From Alteromonas sp. BMJM2 (GTDB lineage Bacteria; Pseudomonadota; Gammaproteobacteria; Enterobacterales; Alteromonadaceae): 64,000 nt of DNA. The position numbers and the translations under genes are program-made. Under the pieces are notes generated by a model. That model worked only from the letters and a program-made list of their open reading frames with translations. It was not told the DNA's origin and did no database searches. Shown piece by piece: positions 52,582 through 60,054 of the stretch; within the stretch, counting starts at the first letter, position 1; every line of letters begins with the position of its first letter. The stretch is from contig NZ_JAPVOT010000001.1 of assembly GCF_027257845.1 (NCBI RefSeq), positions 1 through 64,000 on the forward strand, written 5' to 3'.

Positions 52582-53151
52582 ATTGACATTGCAAAGGAAA
52601 AAGAGCTCAGGAATAAAGTTGCTGACTTTATTCTAAACTGGCACACGGATAGTAAACCGGAAGCTTTAGATAATGCTACCTCGGAGGATTATTCTGGTTT
52701 AATTGTTGAGGCTTATATTGCAGCGGACGAAGCTAACAAATCACTCGCGCAGTGGGTTCAGTCTGGGCGTAGAGCGGGGTTAAGTTGGGCGGAAATAGGT
52801 AAATTACTTGGTATTAGTCGTCAAGCTGCACAACAACGTTTCTCCACGGAAACCAATGCAATCTATTCAGATGAAGCTGACTTTGACCCTCGGGATAGCA
52901 CTCGCACTACTCGCAGGGGCGTCACTGTATTCAACGAGGCTAAAATTATGCGAGAAGAGGGCGCCAAGGGGAGAAAGATCGTCGGCGCAACGTGGCTGAC
53001 TCTCTATTTTACCCAAACGGACTCACCAGTGGAAAATATCCGTGTTGTTTCTTTGCGAGGGTCAAGCTTAGTGAAAGAATATGAAAATGAGGGCTGGGAT
53101 CTCGCTTTCACGTGGACCCCTTATAGGTACTTCACTCGGCCAGAGAAGTAA
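52582..53151 (+). CDS. Helix-turn-helix protein with no canonical start codon (ATT-start candidate)
   Basis: The frame is open from after a TGA at 52549 to the stop at 53151. No ATG, GTG or TTG occurs in frame before 52948, yet the protein-like sequence runs through the whole frame. A perfect AGGAGG (52571-52576) lies 5 bases before ATT at 52582; other ATT codons are at 52579 and 52588. From 52582 the product is 189 residues. A helix-turn-helix is near residues 62-87 (AGLSWAEIGKLLGISRQAAQ). A strand-rich region follows near the C-terminus (RVVSLRGSSLVKEYENEGWD). It is either a real ATT-initiated gene with tight expression, a start-codon-lost pseudogene, or a sequencing error. A TTG at 52583 reads another frame and stops after 17 codons. 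Confidence 0.55.
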   Translation: MDIAKEKELRNKVADFILNWHTDSKPEALDNATSEDYSGLIVEAYIAADEANKSLAQWVQSGRRAGLSWAEIGKLLGISRQAAQQRFSTETNAIYSDEADFDPRDSTRTTRRGVTVFNEAKIMREEGAKGRKIVGATWLTLYFTQTDSPVENIRVVSLRGSSLVKEYENEGWDLAFTWTPYRYFTRPEK

Positions 53152-53216
53152 CCAAATACACCTAAACTGAGCGTCCTCAAGTCGCTTTTAAAATGCTTTT
53201 ACATAGGAAAAAATTT

Positions 53217-53429
53217 GTGAAAATTGACAGTAAATCGATACCTTATTATGCGGCGGCCCTACTTTTGACAGCTACTATTGTTGCACCCCTATTAGGTCGT
53301 ATGGAACCTCAAGTAATTTTTGGTTTAAGTAATCAATTTTGGTCAGGATTTATTGGTGCGTCATCACTTGGGGGTATGATAATTATTCTAGCTTTATCAT
53401 TAAGCAATCAAAAAACATCAAAGTCTTAA
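53217..53429 (+). CDS. Small membrane protein, two TM segments
   Basis: From GTG 53217 (TAGGAAA about nine bases upstream) the protein has about 70 residues; ATG 53193 gives 78. Two hydrophobic segments, near residues 9-25 (YYAAALLLTATIVAPLLG) and 37-60 (FIGASSLGGMIIILALSL), are separated by a short polar loop. No family is recognised. It follows the ATT-start gene by 65 bases and could be part of its operon. A possible toxin-like or stress small membrane protein, but only the topology is visible. Confidence 0.5.
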   Translation: MKIDSKSIPYYAAALLLTATIVAPLLGRMEPQVIFGLSNQFWSGFIGASSLGGMIIILALSLSNQKTSKS

Positions 53430-53820
53430 AAGCCAAAGCAGCAAGTACAGATGTCGTTGCCATAACCTCCGGCTATTCTGGGGCAGGTTTTAAGCTGCCC
53501 TTGGAGACTGTCGCTATGTCTAGCAAATCTATATTGTAACTAGCGTCATTGAGTTTAAAGGGTATTTGTAAATCTTTTACATAAGAACGGCCTTCAAACG
53601 CTTTAATTGCGCTGCTCTCGAGTAATACTTTTCATTAATTAGAGCACCTTATTATCAAACACCAATTTATGTTGTAAGTAGCCTTTAGGTGCATTGTGTT
53701 ATCAGTCATTTATGGTTTACTGAGCACATGAATTAGTTTCGTTAGTCACTTGTATAACACCACTGACAAAATAAAAAACGGTGTGCTAAGTGTTAGTGAA
53801 TTACCTACGTTAGAACGGTT
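53430..53820. other. 391-bp gap with a short hairpin
   Basis: GGGCAG (53481-53486) and CTGCCC (53495-53500) form a 6-base stem after the small membrane protein gene, with no T-tract. The rest is AT-rich with no clear gene. The promoter of the DUF3754 gene is probably in the right part but not recognised. Confidence 0.4.
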
Positions 53821-55086
53821 ATGTCCCCAGAACGATTTATACCTTTTCGCAAAGCCGATGTTGTTTCCATGTGTAACGATGTCCTCATTAACAAAGAAAC
53901 CGCTGATGCTGATAGCACTGCTACTTCCTTTGAGGTGTTTTGCAACTTGTTGGTGAGCCGCATTCACTTTCAGTATCACGAGCAGCTAGAGCGCTTGAAA
54001 AACAGCTACGCGCTATTCGACCCCAACAAAGATACCCGCACGCTGAAAGACATTACAGATAGCGAACGTAAGGCCGTCCAAAAAGACTTCGCCAGTGAGT
54101 TTTCCACATTATTAGATTCTGCCAACTTTGAAAAAGTCACCGATACTGATTTAGAAGATGCGCTTCATGAAGAGTCGCTGTTTAAAGTTCGCTTGGCGGT
54201 GAGTTTTGACGATTTTCAAGAAGTCGTGTTTTATCGCCGAGGTGAATCGGTTAAAACAGAAACGCTACGTACGTTCTTTGGTTTGCGCAAAAAATCGATA
54301 TCGTTCACCAACTACGATCGAGTGGCGGTTTATATTACCTTTAAAGATAAAGACTACTTCGACCAACGCAAAAACACTAAAAAACAGCTTCCTGTCACTT
54401 TCACCCCTGGGGCCACTATTATTAAGCTGTTTCAAAACGTGCCCAAAGCAGATTTGGAAATGCTGTTTCCAAACAGTGAAGTGAAAATGCGTCCGCTCGA
54501 TAAACTTATCATTGGGGCGTCGGCAACGGTCGGTGGCATTGTTGTGTTAGTGACGAAATTAGGGGCGTCTATATTACTGCTGTCGTCGTTTCTCGCGTTT
54601 TGGTTGGGGCTTAAAGATGAGTCAGTAGAGCTTACTAAGCAAAGCCTTATTACTTTTGGTATTGGTATGGGGGTTTTTGGCAGCTTTGTTTTTAAAGAAT
54701 GGACGAAGTTTAAAAATCGAAAAATACGGTTTATGAAAGCCTTATCAGACAACCTTTATTTTAAGAATTTAGATAACAACGCTGGCGTGTTTCACACTCT
54801 GGTAGATGCCGCAGAAGAGGAAGACTGTAAAGAAGCTTTATTGGCTTATACATTCTTATTGAAACATGAAGGAGCAGTGATGAGCGCAGATGAACTCGAT
54901 AAAGAAATTGAAGCTTGGTTTAAGCAAACTCACCATTGCACCTTAGACTTTGATGTGTCTGATGCTATCGATAAATTAGTTAAAATGAAGCTGGTAGAAA
55001 AAAACAAAGAGCGATTCACGGCTAAGCCGTTAAAAAGTGCCATTAACGAATTAGACGAGTATTGGGATAATATTTACCAAGGCTAG
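53821..55086 (+). CDS. DUF3754/TMEM143-like membrane protein
   Basis: A 421-residue protein with the DUF3754 start ERFIPFRKADVVSM near residues 4-17. The middle part (about 110-210) has basic and aromatic patches, such as VVFYRRGESVKTETLRTFFG and YDRVAVYITFKDKD. Two TM segments lie near residues 225-250 (LIIGASATVGGIVVLVTKLGASILLLSS) and 280-300. The C-terminal 120 residues are soluble and helical. Human TMEM143 is a homologue of unknown function. No metal or catalytic motif is apparent. The start ATG fits the family. It is in a mixed accessory zone with no clear partner. Confidence 0.8.
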   Translation: MSPERFIPFRKADVVSMCNDVLINKETADADSTATSFEVFCNLLVSRIHFQYHEQLERLKNSYALFDPNKDTRTLKDITDSERKAVQKDFASEFSTLLDSANFEKVTDTDLEDALHEESLFKVRLAVSFDDFQEVVFYRRGESVKTETLRTFFGLRKKSISFTNYDRVAVYITFKDKDYFDQRKNTKKQLPVTFTPGATIIKLFQNVPKADLEMLFPNSEVKMRPLDKLIIGASATVGGIVVLVTKLGASILLLSSFLAFWLGLKDESVELTKQSLITFGIGMGVFGSFVFKEWTKFKNRKIRFMKALSDNLYFKNLDNNAGVFHTLVDAAEEEDCKEALLAYTFLLKHEGAVMSADELDKEIEAWFKQTHHCTLDFDVSDAIDKLVKMKLVEKNKERFTAKPLKSAINELDEYWDNIYQG

Positions 55087-55298
55087 CTTTGTAGGTTTAG
55101 TTTTTAAAGGTGTATCTATTGAAGGTCATGTCTTGCAGGGCCATCTTTTGCAGATACAGCTTACTCCAAAAACAAACCTATTCAAATAATGGCCGAATTG
55201 CCTATAGATAAAGATAAAAAGTGGTTATTTGAGCTATTCACATATTGCTCTATATTCTAGCATTTAAATGGGCTCACGTTTTTTGTAGTAGGTATATA

Positions 55299-55736
55299 AT
55301 GTTTTCAATTCATGTAGAAAGAGTAATCGATAAACCTATCCACGATGTGTTTGCGATGCTAAGCGATCACGAAAACTATGCGCAGTTTAAAGGCGTGGAT
55401 GAAGCGAACTTACTCGTTCATGGTAAGGACGATAAAAACGGGTTAGGCGCTGTGCGTGAAATTATCGCAGGTGGCGCTAATCTACATGAAGAAATTGTCG
55501 CGTTTGAGCCTCCTTATAAACTTGGCTACAAGGTTATAAAGTCGAAACCGTTGCCTTACGATCATCAGCTAGGCGAAATAACTCTAAAAGAAATAGACGG
55601 TAAAACCCACGCAACGTGGCGCTCAAAAGGCCATATCACTATTTTCTTGTTGGGAAGTTTGTATTTCGATAAGCAAATTCAAAAAAACGGTGGAAGAGCG
55701 TTTGGTAGTATCTTAAAGCAGATTGGCAATTCATAA
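55299..55736 (+). CDS. SRPBCC-superfamily protein
   Basis: From ATG 55299 the protein is about 145 residues, the usual size for polyketide-cyclase/START-like domains. HVERVIDKPIHDVFAMLSDHENYAQF at residues 4-29 is the classic opening; the segment RSKGHITIFLLGS near residues 107-119 forms the cavity helix-strand part. Hydrophobic ligand binding is likely; no catalytic residue can be assigned. Only a weak Shine-Dalgarno (AGGTA) precedes it; an in-frame ATG at 55245 lacks family fit. Its 3' neighbour is the mobile repeat fragment at 55797. Confidence 0.8.
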   Translation: MFSIHVERVIDKPIHDVFAMLSDHENYAQFKGVDEANLLVHGKDDKNGLGAVREIIAGGANLHEEIVAFEPPYKLGYKVIKSKPLPYDHQLGEITLKEIDGKTHATWRSKGHITIFLLGSLYFDKQIQKNGGRAFGSILKQIGNS

Positions 55737-55796
55737 CGTGAGCCAGAGTGCTCAATCTCTTTTTCTATCGATATGGCGGGCAAGTGCGTTATTAAA

Positions 55797-55816
55797 GTGG
55801 ACCTGACCCCCTTTTA
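55797..55816. repeat. Fragment resembling a RAYT-associated repeat
   Basis: GTGGACCTGACCCCCTTTTA resembles short sequences often seen next to REP-associated tyrosine transposases and scattered in marine gammaproteobacteria. It overlaps the stop codon of the AI-2E-type gene. Recognised from memory only, so the origin is uncertain. Confidence 0.4.
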
Positions 55817-56857
55817 TTTATAGAGGTCGCTGTGTTTGTATTTATCGATGAAAAAGCGGATTAGTACACCAATTATGGCGGCCAACGGCACTGCAACTAA
55901 AAGCCCTAAAAAGCCGAACAAGCTACCAAAAATAGACAGCGACATAATCAGCCACACTGGGTGTAATCCTACAGAGTCACCAACGAGTTTGGGCGTAATA
56001 AAGTTGCCCTCAACGGCTTGACCAAACACGAAAATTCCCACTACCATCGCAACTGAAATCCACTCATTCCAAAACTGAAATAAAGCCAAACCCAACGCAA
56101 GTAATCCGCCCAAGATAGCGCCTAAATAGGGGATGAAGCTTATCAATCCTGCTGCAAACCCCACCACTAGACCAAACTTAAGGCCCACAAGCATTAGCGA
56201 GATGGCATAGTAAACGCCTAAAATAATGCATACGGAGCCTGTGCCGCGAATAAATCCAGCTAAGGTTTTATCTATTTTTTTCAATAAGTCGCGAATAACG
56301 GGTTCATGTTTGCGAGGAAGTAAATCGTAAATAGTTGAACTCATGCGGTGCCAATCTAAAAGTAGATAAACCGCTACTACAGGCACAATGACAAACAGCA
56401 TTGCCAAATCGATGATGTTTGCAGCAGAGCTAAATGCTGTACTTAAAAACTCACCCCCACGTTCTTTTACAACCTCACCAGCAGAATTCATCACTGAGCG
56501 TAATGTTGTACTTTCACCAAACACTGACGGGAGTGTTTTACTTAACCACACACTTAAACTGTTGAACAAATCTGGGCCAGATTCGAATAAGCTTATTGCT
56601 TGCGACACGATTGCCGGTACAACAAGAAGCGCAATGAGCACAAAAATGAGCGTTGCTGAAAGTGTAATAAGGGCAGTAGCCGCGGGTCGGCTGAATCCTT
56701 TACTCTCCAATTTTTCAGCGACTGGGTTGAGAATGTAGGCAACCACTGCACCTAAAATAAACGGTAGCAGCACATCGCCTAAAAACCACAGTACAAGAAT
56801 GAGTGCGCCGAGGGCGAGTGCCCAGTATTGAATCTGCCTTTTTCCTGTAGATGTCAT
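55814..56857 (-). CDS. AI-2E/PerM-family permease
   Basis: A 347-residue integral membrane protein with about eight TM segments. Family features are WFLGDVLLPFILGAVVAYILNP near residues 24-45, PVVAVYLLLDWHRM in the middle (about 157-170), FIRGTGSVCIILGVYYAI near 197-214 and LGAILGGLLALGLALFQF near residues 244-261, followed by GNFITPKLVGDSVGLHPVW. Members export autoinducer-2 or other small solutes in some species, others have unknown roles; the family name should not be taken as proof. Convergent to the SRPBCC gene and divergent from nothing close. Confidence 0.9.
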   Translation of the reverse strand: MTSTGKRQIQYWALALGALILVLWFLGDVLLPFILGAVVAYILNPVAEKLESKGFSRPAATALITLSATLIFVLIALLVVPAIVSQAISLFESGPDLFNSLSVWLSKTLPSVFGESTTLRSVMNSAGEVVKERGGEFLSTAFSSAANIIDLAMLFVIVPVVAVYLLLDWHRMSSTIYDLLPRKHEPVIRDLLKKIDKTLAGFIRGTGSVCIILGVYYAISLMLVGLKFGLVVGFAAGLISFIPYLGAILGGLLALGLALFQFWNEWISVAMVVGIFVFGQAVEGNFITPKLVGDSVGLHPVWLIMSLSIFGSLFGFLGLLVAVPLAAIIGVLIRFFIDKYKHSDLYK

Positions 56858-56970
56858 ATGTCCTTACTCCCTGTTATACACTGTAACTAAGCGGTGCAAT
56901 AGCTTATAAAGCTCCTGCATTGCCCATGTCTTATCATCTATGCTCTATTATCTATGTACTTTTAATTTTG

Positions 56971-58404
56971 CTATTCGCTGCAAACGGCCGGTGCGAAGCT
57001 GCAAATAAAGGTGTAGTGCTGCTTTACGTCTGCTATTGGCGTATTGTTCAACCTTTTATCAATAAAGCGCTGAGTTTCTTTTTTAAGGCGATGCAGTAAG
57101 GTCTCGCGGTCTTCATCTGACATAAAGCTGTGAGCTATAGCGTTTGTATTTAACTCAACCAATTCATCCCACGATAAATTGAAGTGCGATACCGCTACAT
57201 AAAACTCATCGGTTAGATTACTGCTCCACATGCCTCTATCATCGGTTGAAAGCGTCACCGGCACGCCTGTTCGCAGATACTCCGGAAAGGGGTGGGCATC
57301 AATGCTCTCGGCGTATTCTAGTAGCAGGTTGGATATGAGGTTAATCTCTACTAGGTAGGGAGAGTTGCGCATCATCAATAGCGTGTCTGGGTCTTCAATC
57401 AGATTATACCCATGGCCAATCCTGTCTGCGCCTAGCAGCAATGTATCTCTAATGTGAGTATTAGGCTCATCCGACTCACCGGCATGAACACTTAGCGATA
57501 CCGGTGGTGACTGAGCACGAAGCTTACGTAGTGTGGGCAAAAAGCGCAGTGGATACCCTCTGTCATTATCTTCTCTGCCCACAAAGTTGATGCCAACAAA
57601 ATAGTCTCTATTCTCATTAATAAACGTCCATGCTTCTTCAAGCTGTTGTTCAGCGTTAGGTAAGAAGCGAACAATCGCTAGTTGGAAGCGCACTTGCACA
57701 TTGGTATCTACCGCAGCGTCGCTTTCTAACATCTCTACAAACAGTTCGGCAGTAGCTTTGGGCGTATAAGCAAAGCCATCTGGAAAGCGCATGCCGGTTA
57801 CTTGGATTTGGGTTTCTAAGTACAGTACGTTCTCTTTTTGATAGGCCTGCATGTTCTTAAGCAGTAAATGTGTTTGTATATGTGGGTTAAGCAGCATGTC
57901 GCCCAAGCGTTGCCAATGAGTCTGAAAAAATTCGTCGCGGCCCTCGTGAGGCTTATCCAATCTAATACTGTTTAGAAACCCCTGCTTTTGCGTCTTGCTT
58001 AAGTTGGTAAGCAGGGTGTAATTGCTTTTTTCGCAGCTAGAGAGCTGCTCGTAAGTAAAGGCTGAAATGGTGTGGAACATCAAAAGCTGAGGATTAAAGC
58101 CAAATTCGTTCGTGCCGTAACCATTACATAATGTGGGTTTTGTTTTTGTGTAATAGGTATAGCCGCCGTTTTGCTTTGAATTTGTGGCGATATCCCACCA
58201 CCACTCGCTCATGCCAGCGCCGGAAAGGTGATGATGAATATCACCGCCTTTGGGCATGGCATGTAAGAAGTTATACATTTGCGCTGGTGTTGCGCGTTGT
58301 TTAAATGCCGTGAACCATTCGTTCATATACGTTGAGGAAGGTGCCGCAACAATGTGCAAGCTGAAAGTAAGTAAGCACAAAAGCGCTATAGTGCGAATGA
58401 ACAA
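56971..58404 (-). CDS. Secreted adenosine deaminase-like (ADGF-type) enzyme
   Basis: A 477-residue amidohydrolase with a signal peptide (IALLCLLTFSLHIVAA near residues 5-20). The TIM-barrel zinc motif GDIHHHLSGAG, residues about 53-63, carries the His pair. Later elements are SLSVHAGESDEPN near 303-315 (general acid-base Glu), GADRIGHGYNL near 324-334 and TLSTDDRGMW near 384-393. This fits adenosine deaminases and their secreted growth-factor-like (ADGF) relatives. It probably deaminates adenosine or related nucleosides outside the cytoplasm as part of nucleoside scavenging. Substrate is inferred. It is adjacent and divergent to sbcD. Confidence 0.9.
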   Translation of the reverse strand: MFIRTIALLCLLTFSLHIVAAPSSTYMNEWFTAFKQRATPAQMYNFLHAMPKGGDIHHHLSGAGMSEWWWDIATNSKQNGGYTYYTKTKPTLCNGYGTNEFGFNPQLLMFHTISAFTYEQLSSCEKSNYTLLTNLSKTQKQGFLNSIRLDKPHEGRDEFFQTHWQRLGDMLLNPHIQTHLLLKNMQAYQKENVLYLETQIQVTGMRFPDGFAYTPKATAELFVEMLESDAAVDTNVQVRFQLAIVRFLPNAEQQLEEAWTFINENRDYFVGINFVGREDNDRGYPLRFLPTLRKLRAQSPPVSLSVHAGESDEPNTHIRDTLLLGADRIGHGYNLIEDPDTLLMMRNSPYLVEINLISNLLLEYAESIDAHPFPEYLRTGVPVTLSTDDRGMWSSNLTDEFYVAVSHFNLSWDELVELNTNAIAHSFMSDEDRETLLHRLKKETQRFIDKRLNNTPIADVKQHYTFICSFAPAVCSE

Positions 58405-58644
58405 TTAACTATCCTCTTTGTGACAGGCTGCAAGCTTTCAAACAATCCATCAAAATCAGTGTGGTTTTTTACATTAAGCCGTTTTGACAGGCTTGCTTTA
58501 ATGAGTTCATTGTATACGTCATTGTCATATAAGCATAATATCTCTATAGTTCACTTAAGGCTCCCGAAGTCTATTTATAAGCACTTTGCGAGTTCACTAT
58601 ACGTCACTTTATTCTTTCCAAACGCATTCTGGTTCTCCAATTAC

Positions 58645-60054
58645 ATGAAAATATTGCATACGTCTGACTGGCATTTAGGGCAGAGCTTTTTTACAAAAAG
58701 CCGAAAGTTCGAACATGACGCCTTTTTGAAATGGCTTTTAACTGAAGTCGACACTCATGGAATTGATGCAGTGATTGTGGCGGGCGATGTGTTTGATACA
58801 GGTACACCTCCTAGCTACGCCCGAGAGCTTTATCATGCTTTCATTGGTGCGCTGCAAGGTCGGCAATGCACTCTTGTTGTACTGGGGGGAAACCACGACT
58901 CTGTTTCTGTACTTAACGAGAGTAAATCGCTGCTTAAGTATTTAAATAGTCACGTTATCGCTAGCACGTTTGGTGATAGCGCCGAACAGGTTATTGCGCT
59001 TAAAAATAGCACCGATGAGGTTGGCGCTATTTTATGTGCCGTGCCGTTTATTCGCCCAAAAGATGTGTTGGTGAGTACAGCAGGGCAAAGTGCGATAGAT
59101 AAGCGCCATGCGTTGGGTGAGGCAATAAAGCAACATTACGCAATGTTATATCAGCAAGCCATTGCGCTTCGACATTCGATTGCAGCACAAACACAGCGGC
59201 AGGCCGAGACTATTCCTATAGTTGCTACAGGCCACTTAACGGCGCTGGGCGTAAGTCAGTCTGAAAGCGTGCGGGATATTTATATCGGTACGTTAGAAGG
59301 GTTTGATGCAGGTGGCTTTCCGCCGGCCGATTACATTGCCTTAGGCCATATCCACCGCCCACAAAAAGTAGCTAAAACCGAGCATATTCGCTACTCAGGC
59401 TCGCCAATACCGTTAAGCTTTGATGAACTCAATACGCAAAAGCAGGTTGTTATGGTGGAGTTTACATTAGGCCAAACCGCCATCACGCCGATCCCCGTTC
59501 CGCGCTTTCAAGCCATGGAGGTGATCAAAGGGGATTTAGCGAACATTGAATTAGCCATTAATAACAGCAGCGCTATTGCTGATGCCACAGAGCTTTCCCC
59601 TGTGTGGCTGTGTATTGAAGTTGAAACCCAAGATTACCTCACGGACTTGCAACAGCGTATACAGACCTTGTTGGAAGGTAAAAACGCCGAAATATTACAA
59701 CTTAAACGTGTGAGAAAAAGCGCCACTAAGAGCTTAAGTGAAACAAAAAACAGGCAACTGAGCGAGCTGTCGGTAAAAGAGGTGTTTGAGGCGCGGTTGG
59801 CCCTTGAAGATTTTGACAGCCTTGAGGTGAACGACAGCCTTGAGCGAGAAAACAGCCTTGAGCGAGAAAACAGCCCTGAGCGAGAAAACAGCCCTGAGCC
59901 AGATGAAAGCACACCCACTCAAGCATCATCAACAAATCGCAAAGCGCGCATAACACACCTGTTTTCAGAGGCAGTAGAGCGAGTTCACGCTAATGATGAG
60001 GATAATGATGCCACTGCGACTAGCAACAAAGCAGATAAGGAGCAGGCGAAGTGA
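58645..60054 (+). CDS. sbcD: Exonuclease subunit SbcD
   Basis: Mre11-type nuclease subunit that with SbcC opens hairpins and processes DNA ends. From ATG 58645 the product is 469 residues; the frame extends upstream but lacks family sequence. The phosphodiesterase motifs are HTSDWHLG, GDVFDTG, GGNHDS, TGHLTALG and LGHIHRPQ. The C-terminal part is longer than usual, with five 18-base repeats coding for S-L/P-E-x-E-N motifs. The stop overlaps the sbcC start by four bases. Operon with sbcC. Confidence 0.94.
   Translation: MKILHTSDWHLGQSFFTKSRKFEHDAFLKWLLTEVDTHGIDAVIVAGDVFDTGTPPSYARELYHAFIGALQGRQCTLVVLGGNHDSVSVLNESKSLLKYLNSHVIASTFGDSAEQVIALKNSTDEVGAILCAVPFIRPKDVLVSTAGQSAIDKRHALGEAIKQHYAMLYQQAIALRHSIAAQTQRQAETIPIVATGHLTALGVSQSESVRDIYIGTLEGFDAGGFPPADYIALGHIHRPQKVAKTEHIRYSGSPIPLSFDELNTQKQVVMVEFTLGQTAITPIPVPRFQAMEVIKGDLANIELAINNSSAIADATELSPVWLCIEVETQDYLTDLQQRIQTLLEGKNAEILQLKRVRKSATKSLSETKNRQLSELSVKEVFEARLALEDFDSLEVNDSLERENSLERENSPERENSPEPDESTPTQASSTNRKARITHLFSEAVERVHANDEDNDATATSNKADKEQAK
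59818..59907 (+). repeat. Five in-frame 18-base repeats in sbcD
   Basis: Units begin with AGC at 59818, 59836, 59854, 59872 and 59890. They encode S-L-E-V-N-D, S-L-E-R-E-N (twice), S-P-E-R-E-N and a diverged last unit. Units 2 to 4 are nearly identical, so copy-number change is likely recent. They fall in the poorly conserved linker at the C-terminal end. Confidence 0.85.

Noticed and set aside
52583-52636. TTG at 52583 as the start of the HTH gene
   Set aside because: It is in a different frame and meets a stop after 17 codons, so it cannot start the HTH protein; a frameshift would be needed.
58420-58644. Upstream extension of sbcD to 58420
   Set aside because: Sequence before 58645 has no SbcD similarity; the family motif HTSDWHLG starts right after the ATG at 58645.
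59726-59956. Long antisense frames opposite the sbcD repeats
   Set aside because: They are mirror translations of the 18-base repeat and show only repeated Leu/Phe/Ser or Gln/Gly patterns.
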